From Chloroflexota bacterium (GTDB lineage Bacteria; Chloroflexota; Anaerolineae; Promineifilales; Promineifilaceae), in contig QQUD01000609.1 of the NCBI GenBank assembly GCA_008501785.1, positions 1 to 17,379 on the forward strand: DNA of 17,379 nt. The letters are read 5' to 3'. The position numbers and the translations under genes are program-made. The notes beneath the pieces are model-generated. The model had not been told where the DNA came from and did no database searches. It saw only the letters and a program-made list of their open reading frames with translations. This document shows, in pieces, positions 14,802 to 17,379 of the stretch (its first letter is position 1; every line of letters begins with the position of its first letter).

Positions 14802-15725
14802 ATGCGTATTCTTGTTACAGGAGCAACCGGGTTTATTGGCAGTCATTTGGTGCCGCTGTTGGTGGGGATGCCGGAAACGGCCGTATCTATTCTTGCTCTC
14901 GAATCTTTCAGCAATCCCGACATATCACCGCTGCCCCCTTCACTTTTCGCCATTCGTGACCAGCTGCATTTTGTCTATGCCGATTTGCGCAACTTTCGAT
15001 TGACCGTGCGTGCTTTAGAAGAAGCAGCGCCAGACTTCGTGATACACCTGGCGGCAGTGGGCATGACCGATCCATTTATGGGCATCAACACCGCGCTGCG
15101 CCACAATCTAAATGGCACCATCAATCTGTTACGCGCCAGCTTTGAGAAAACCAGAACCACAAAACAATTCATCGTGGCTCGTACTTCTGGTGAACGCAGT
15201 AACATGAATGTGTATGCCGCCAGTAAATCAGCCGCATGGAACTTTTGCCAAATGTTTGCGCGCACCCAGAAATGGCCGATTCATGGTGCGATGATTTTTC
15301 AAGCGTATGGCCCTGGTCAATCGGAGCGCAACTTGATTCCAGCAGCCATCAATGCCGCCATCGCCGGTCAAGATTTTCCCATGACAGCAGGCACACAGGA
15401 ACGTGATTGGATTTTTGTGAAAGATGTGGCAGCAGGCATCGCCGCCATGCTCAACAAACCAATGCCACCCGGCGAAACAGTCGAGCTTGGCAGCGGCAAA
15501 CCCGTTTCCATTGCCGATGTTGTGCAACGTATCTACCAATTATCAGCCAGCCTCGGCCAACCGCGCATCGGCGCACTCCCCTCTCGCCCCGGAGAAGAAC
15601 AGCGCCAATTTGCCAACACCGAACACTCATTTAATTTGACTGGTTGGAAAACGGCCGTTTCCCTCCCCACCGGCCTTCAAACCACCATCAAAAAAGCTAG
15701 AGGAGAGAGCGAGAGCGAGAGTTAA
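14802..15725 (+). CDS. NAD(P)-dependent epimerase/dehydratase (extended SDR), likely CDP-sugar tailoring
   Basis: The protein is 307 residues. The N-terminal MRILVTGATGFIGSHL has GxxGxxG at residues 7-13. The active site is Ser129 in ARTSGE with Tyr138 and Lys142 (YAASK). A sugar-nucleotide binding C-terminal part includes YGPGQSERNLIPAAI and RDWIFVKDVAAGIAAML. Its place after the cytidylyltransferase and dehydratase suggests it acts on the CDP-4-keto-6-deoxy sugar, as an epimerase or 4-ketoreductase of the RfbJ kind; the exact product is open. No clear Shine-Dalgarno precedes the ATG, which follows the hairpin at 14735-14788. The C-terminal tail RGESESES is encoded by the left arm of another inverted repeat and looks like an addition to the normal fold. 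Palindromes at 14877 and 15650 are both read Thr-Ala-Val. Confidence 0.85.
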   Translation: MRILVTGATGFIGSHLVPLLVGMPETAVSILALESFSNPDISPLPPSLFAIRDQLHFVYADLRNFRLTVRALEEAAPDFVIHLAAVGMTDPFMGINTALRHNLNGTINLLRASFEKTRTTKQFIVARTSGERSNMNVYAASKSAAWNFCQMFARTQKWPIHGAMIFQAYGPGQSERNLIPAAINAAIAGQDFPMTAGTQERDWIFVKDVAAGIAAMLNKPMPPGETVELGSGKPVSIADVVQRIYQLSASLGQPRIGALPSRPGEEQRQFANTEHSFNLTGWKTAVSLPTGLQTTIKKARGESESES

Positions 15726-15748
15726 ATTTCTTCCTCTCGCTCTCGCTC
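15707..15748. repeat. 15-bp inverted repeat across the end of the SDR gene
   Basis: Perfect arms GAGCGAGAGCGAGAG (15707-15721) and CTCTCGCTCTCGCTC (15734-15748) enclose a 12-nt loop that holds the TAA stop (15723-15725). The left arm is coding and gives the repeating Glu-Ser tail. A C-run, not a T-run, follows, so it is not a standard intrinsic terminator. Confidence 0.8.
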
Positions 15749-15999
15749 CCCCCACCCATGACCAAAGAACTGCCCCCCATAGCCCATTGCTTACACACCC
15801 CCAAATTAGATAAAATTTGCACATGACGATACACGATTACTTTTACATAACAGTCAATTGTCGTCAGGGAGCCATCAGCAGAATACACCTTCAACTGAGT
15901 GAGCGCTCGCTGTCACTTTTGCCCGTGAAGTAATCGTCAAAACAGATGATGGCATGATCTATCATTTAATATCTATCAAAATGCCAACACGGAGTTATT
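15749..15999. other. Intergenic region before the cyclase-like gene
   Basis: These 251 bp contain no credible gene on either strand. Apart from a possible operator at 15898-15911 and the ribosome site GGAG at 15992-15995, nothing clear is seen. No well-spaced -35/-10 pair was found; TATCAT (15960-15965) and TTTAAT (15965-15970) are weak -10 candidates. Confidence 0.6.
15898..15911. promoter_or_regulatory. Possible operator, 14-bp near-palindrome AGTGAGCGCTCGCT
   Basis: The two 7-bp halves match at 6 of 7 positions about a GAGCGCTC centre, and the site lies about 90 bp before the cyclase-like start. The form resembles operators of TetR-type regulators, but no regulator gene is nearby and no promoter could be fixed. 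Confidence 0.25.
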
Positions 16000-16683
16000 A
16001 TGACGGCGGTTACTATGAAACAACCCAAACATTCAAAATCACCAGAAATTGATCAAACAAGCAGCCGTTTTGCCCAACAGATGCTCAGTGGTGATGTTGA
16101 TTTATTTGGTCAAACAGTTTATGCATCCGTTTTATACGCGGATATTCGTGACGTATCCATTCTCGCCTCGCGCTGTGACCACACGCACGAGCGACGCCAG
16201 CTCAATGCATTTTATGCTCGCGTCCAAAATTTAGTGCATGAGCATGGCGGCATTATCAATCGCGGCAGTGATGATGCAATTATGGCCCTATTTGGTACAC
16301 CAACGCCGACGCTTAACCATGCCCAAAAAGCAACGGAAGTTGCGTTTATCATCATGGATCAGCTCATGTCATTGAATCAACGCCGCATGCAGCGCGGACT
16401 TTGCCCCATCCGCATTGGCTTAGGTGTCAATACAGGTGATATGCTGATTGGCAATGTGCCTAATTCAAAATGGCATAATTATTCTGTCATGGGCAAAACG
16501 GTTGATGCGGCTGGCTTTTTAAGCGACTTAAATCGCACCACCCCTATTCACACGGTCTATCTCGGCAAAGAAACTGTGCGTTCAATTGTGGCCCCCAATT
16601 CATGGGACATTGAACAGCTCGGGGATATGCCAATGACTGAGGAAACGGCCGTTCCCGTTTACGCCCTTCTCCACACGATATAG
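16000..16683 (+). CDS. Class III nucleotide cyclase-like protein, probably inactive
   Basis: The protein is 227 residues from the ATG at 16000, with GGAG 5-6 nt before it. It is a single cyclase homology domain after about 40 N-terminal residues; there is no membrane segment, HAMP or sensor domain. YADIRDVS (Asp48) corresponds to the first metal motif and [17 protein letters not shown] (83-99, Asp92) to the second. Other catalytic positions differ from active class III enzymes. The substrate-specifying Lys is Arg88, the second specificity residue in GDTVN is Lys166, the transition-state Asn is Asp169 and the transition-state Arg is Phe173 (GKTVDAAGF). Cyclic nucleotide synthesis is therefore unlikely; a binding or regulatory role is possible. 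It stands alone, bounded by a long intergenic region and a perfect terminator. The palindrome at 16644 is read Thr-Ala-Val. Confidence 0.82.
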
Positions 16684-16685
16684 AC

Positions 16686-16720
16686 GAGATGGTGGGCAAT
16701 TGCCCACCATCTCTTTTTTT
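16686..16720 (+). terminator. Rho-independent terminator of the cyclase-like gene
   Basis: A perfect 28-bp palindrome (16686-16713; arm GAGATGGTGGGCAA) begins 3 bp after the stop codon and is followed by seven T (16714-16720). Confidence 0.93.
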
Positions 16721-16763
16721 ATTCCCTAACATCCGACACAAAATTAAATATAGATTTTTTGGT

Positions 16764-16825
16764 CGTGCCAGGCAAGAGGCAACAGGCGATAGATAACCAA
16801 GGCCGTTCGCCCCTTGCCTGGCACG
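16764..16825. repeat. 17-bp inverted repeat upstream of the small membrane protein gene
   Basis: CGTGCCAGGCAAGAGGC (16764-16780) pairs with GCCCCTTGCCTGGCACG (16809-16825) with one mismatch around a 28-nt loop. It lies between the cyclase terminator and the next gene and is not followed by a T-run. It may be a dispersed repeat or a regulatory structure. Confidence 0.7.
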
Positions 16826-16855
16826 GCTTCTTCAGTTTTAGGGTAAAATGGGGGT

Positions 16856-17227
16856 ATGAAGAAACGAGGGAATTTAGGGATTTTGTTGACGATTTTTGTG
16901 TGGCCTTGGGTCTATTTGCTGCTGGCGTGGGCGCGGGATGGGGCGGTGACGCAGGCGGCGGTTGGCAGCAGTTTGGCGTTTATTGGGATGGGAGTGGTGT
17001 CGGCGCTGGGGCTGTGGTGGTTTGTAAACCGCAGCCGCAACCGGACAACGCGCATTTCGGCGGTGGTGGGGTATTTGGTGCTGTGTCCGTTTGGGCTGAC
17101 GGGGGCGCTGTTTTCGGGGTTGGCGTTTGGATGGCCAGTGGTGGGAACGGCCGTTTACGGCGGCATCCCCCTCGTCATCGGCACAGCAATTGGCTACTTC
17201 CTCGGGCACCGCGTGAGTGAGGAGTGA
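16856..17227 (+). CDS. Small polytopic membrane protein, function unknown
   Basis: The protein is 123 residues. Four hydrophobic segments are visible, at about 8-26, 35-57, 68-90 and 93-117, separated by short loops with a basic stretch (NRSRNRTTR, 57-65) that should face the cytoplasm. The N-terminal MKKRGN is a normal start for an inner-membrane protein. No Shine-Dalgarno is obvious; GGGGGT directly precedes the ATG and TAAAAT lies at 16844-16849, so a very short or absent leader is possible. No family is recognised. An overlapping frame from 16759 is Gly-rich and lacks protein-like features, so this frame is preferred. The palindrome at 17146 is read Thr-Ala-Val. Confidence 0.7.
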   Translation: MKKRGNLGILLTIFVWPWVYLLLAWARDGAVTQAAVGSSLAFIGMGVVSALGLWWFVNRSRNRTTRISAVVGYLVLCPFGLTGALFSGLAFGWPVVGTAVYGGIPLVIGTAIGYFLGHRVSEE

Positions 17228-17253
17228 GCCACATCCGCTAGGCGATGATGAAC

Positions 17254-17379
17254 GTTAAATAAATAATCAGGTAATAGAAAACTACAAAATGTGGCCCTGT
17301 CATTCCCGCGCAGGCGGGAATCTACTCGACTACGTCATGGATTCCCGCCTGCGCGGGAATGACAAGTTCCCTATTACCG
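17254..17379 (-). mobile_element. MITE-like palindromic repeat, copy B (cut by window end)
   Basis: It matches copy A (1090-1229) in reverse orientation: GTTAAATAA start, AATCAGGTAATAGAAAA flank, then TGTCATTCC hairpin units around CTACTCGACT. Its hairpin arms read ATTCCCGC-GCAG-GCGGGAAT where copy A has ATTCCTGC-GAAG-GCAGGAAT, so T-A pairs are replaced by C-G pairs on both sides. About 14 bp at its end are expected beyond the window. Confidence 0.78.

Larger units (their letters stand above)
96..17155. repeat. Dispersed highly iterated palindrome AACGGCCGTT (core ACGGCCGT)
   Basis: This is a set of dispersed sites, not one continuous element. Decamer AACGGCCGTT starts at 96, 3176, 3740, 4127, 4349, 4778, 5129, 13326, 13830, 15650, 16644 and 17146. 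The core ACGGCCGT alone, without both outer bases, starts at 6917, 7069, 9752, 11445, 12174, 13037 and 14877. At 3174-3187 and 13324-13337 the palindrome extends to 14 bp, GAAACGGCCGTTTC. A given octamer is expected about 0.27 times in this length under equal base composition, and 19 are counted. All copies are in coding sequence. Weaker relatives with TCGGCCGT occur near 847, 8942 and 11789. The pattern resembles cyanobacterial HIP1, an iterated GCGATCGC site, but the sequence differs. Function is unknown. Confidence 0.9.

Noticed and set aside
15627..15894. Small minus-strand frames in the intergenic region after the SDR gene
   Set aside because: They run through the Glu/Ser hairpin repeat and lack ribosome sites or recognisable protein features.
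16759..17220. Overlapping plus-strand frame over the small membrane protein gene
   Set aside because: Gly/Ala/Val-rich translation with no membrane or domain pattern; the alternative frame gives four clean transmembrane segments and a good N-terminus.
1..17379. Defence island, prophage or integrative element as an explanation for the window
   Set aside because: No integrase, transposase, restriction, toxin-antitoxin or phage structural gene could be recognised; the genes are mostly housekeeping and metabolic.

Overview
The window looks like a stretch of chromosome from a member of the Chloroflexota. The main evidence is the 3' end of a Chlor_Arch_YYY-type (DUF2298) membrane protein, and the overall look of the YvcK, metallophosphoesterase and CDP-sugar genes. 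This assignment is by protein resemblance only, without a search; Anaerolineae or Ardenticatenia-like is a guess. No rRNA, tRNA, CRISPR array, transposase or phage gene is visible.

Layout. (1) Bases 1-2344, plus strand: the end of the membrane protein, a nested palindromic repeat element (1045-1274), and an AT-rich gene for a membrane-anchored PQQ-type beta-propeller. (2) 2372-6014, plus strand: a good promoter and a complete smc gene. (3) 6116-12692, minus strand, in transcription order: yvcK, gap, a MazG-like pyrophosphohydrolase overlapping a metallophosphoesterase, a SulP-STAS-rhodanese transporter and a GlpX-like protein. Two good sigma-70-type promoters (before yvcK and before sulP) and a tandem terminator after gap divide this run. 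(4) 12945-15725, plus strand: a three-gene CDP-sugar cassette (glucose-1-phosphate cytidylyltransferase, CDP-glucose 4,6-dehydratase-like and a further extended SDR). (5) 16000-17227, plus strand: a stand-alone and probably inactive class III cyclase-like protein with a clean terminator, then a small four-helix membrane protein. (6) 17254-17379: a second copy of the first repeat element, inverted and cut by the window edge.

Functional themes. yvcK, gap and the glpX-like gene all relate to the glycolysis/gluconeogenesis branch, and YvcK in Firmicutes matters for growth on gluconeogenic carbon. The MazG/metallophosphoesterase pair looks like a housekeeping pair. The CDP-sugar cassette should feed cell-surface glycan synthesis. 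Several proteins keep their fold but lose canonical active-site residues: the GlpX-like protein, the cyclase-like protein and the metallophosphoesterase.

The strongest unexplained signal is a highly iterated palindrome. The octamer ACGGCCGT occurs at least 19 times and the decamer AACGGCCGTT at least 12 times, all inside genes. All 12 decamers lie in plus-strand genes and 11 of them are read as Thr-Ala-Val. This resembles the cyanobacterial HIP1 phenomenon but with a different sequence. A second layer is the number of long intergenic inverted repeats, three of which begin in or beside the stop codon of the preceding gene.
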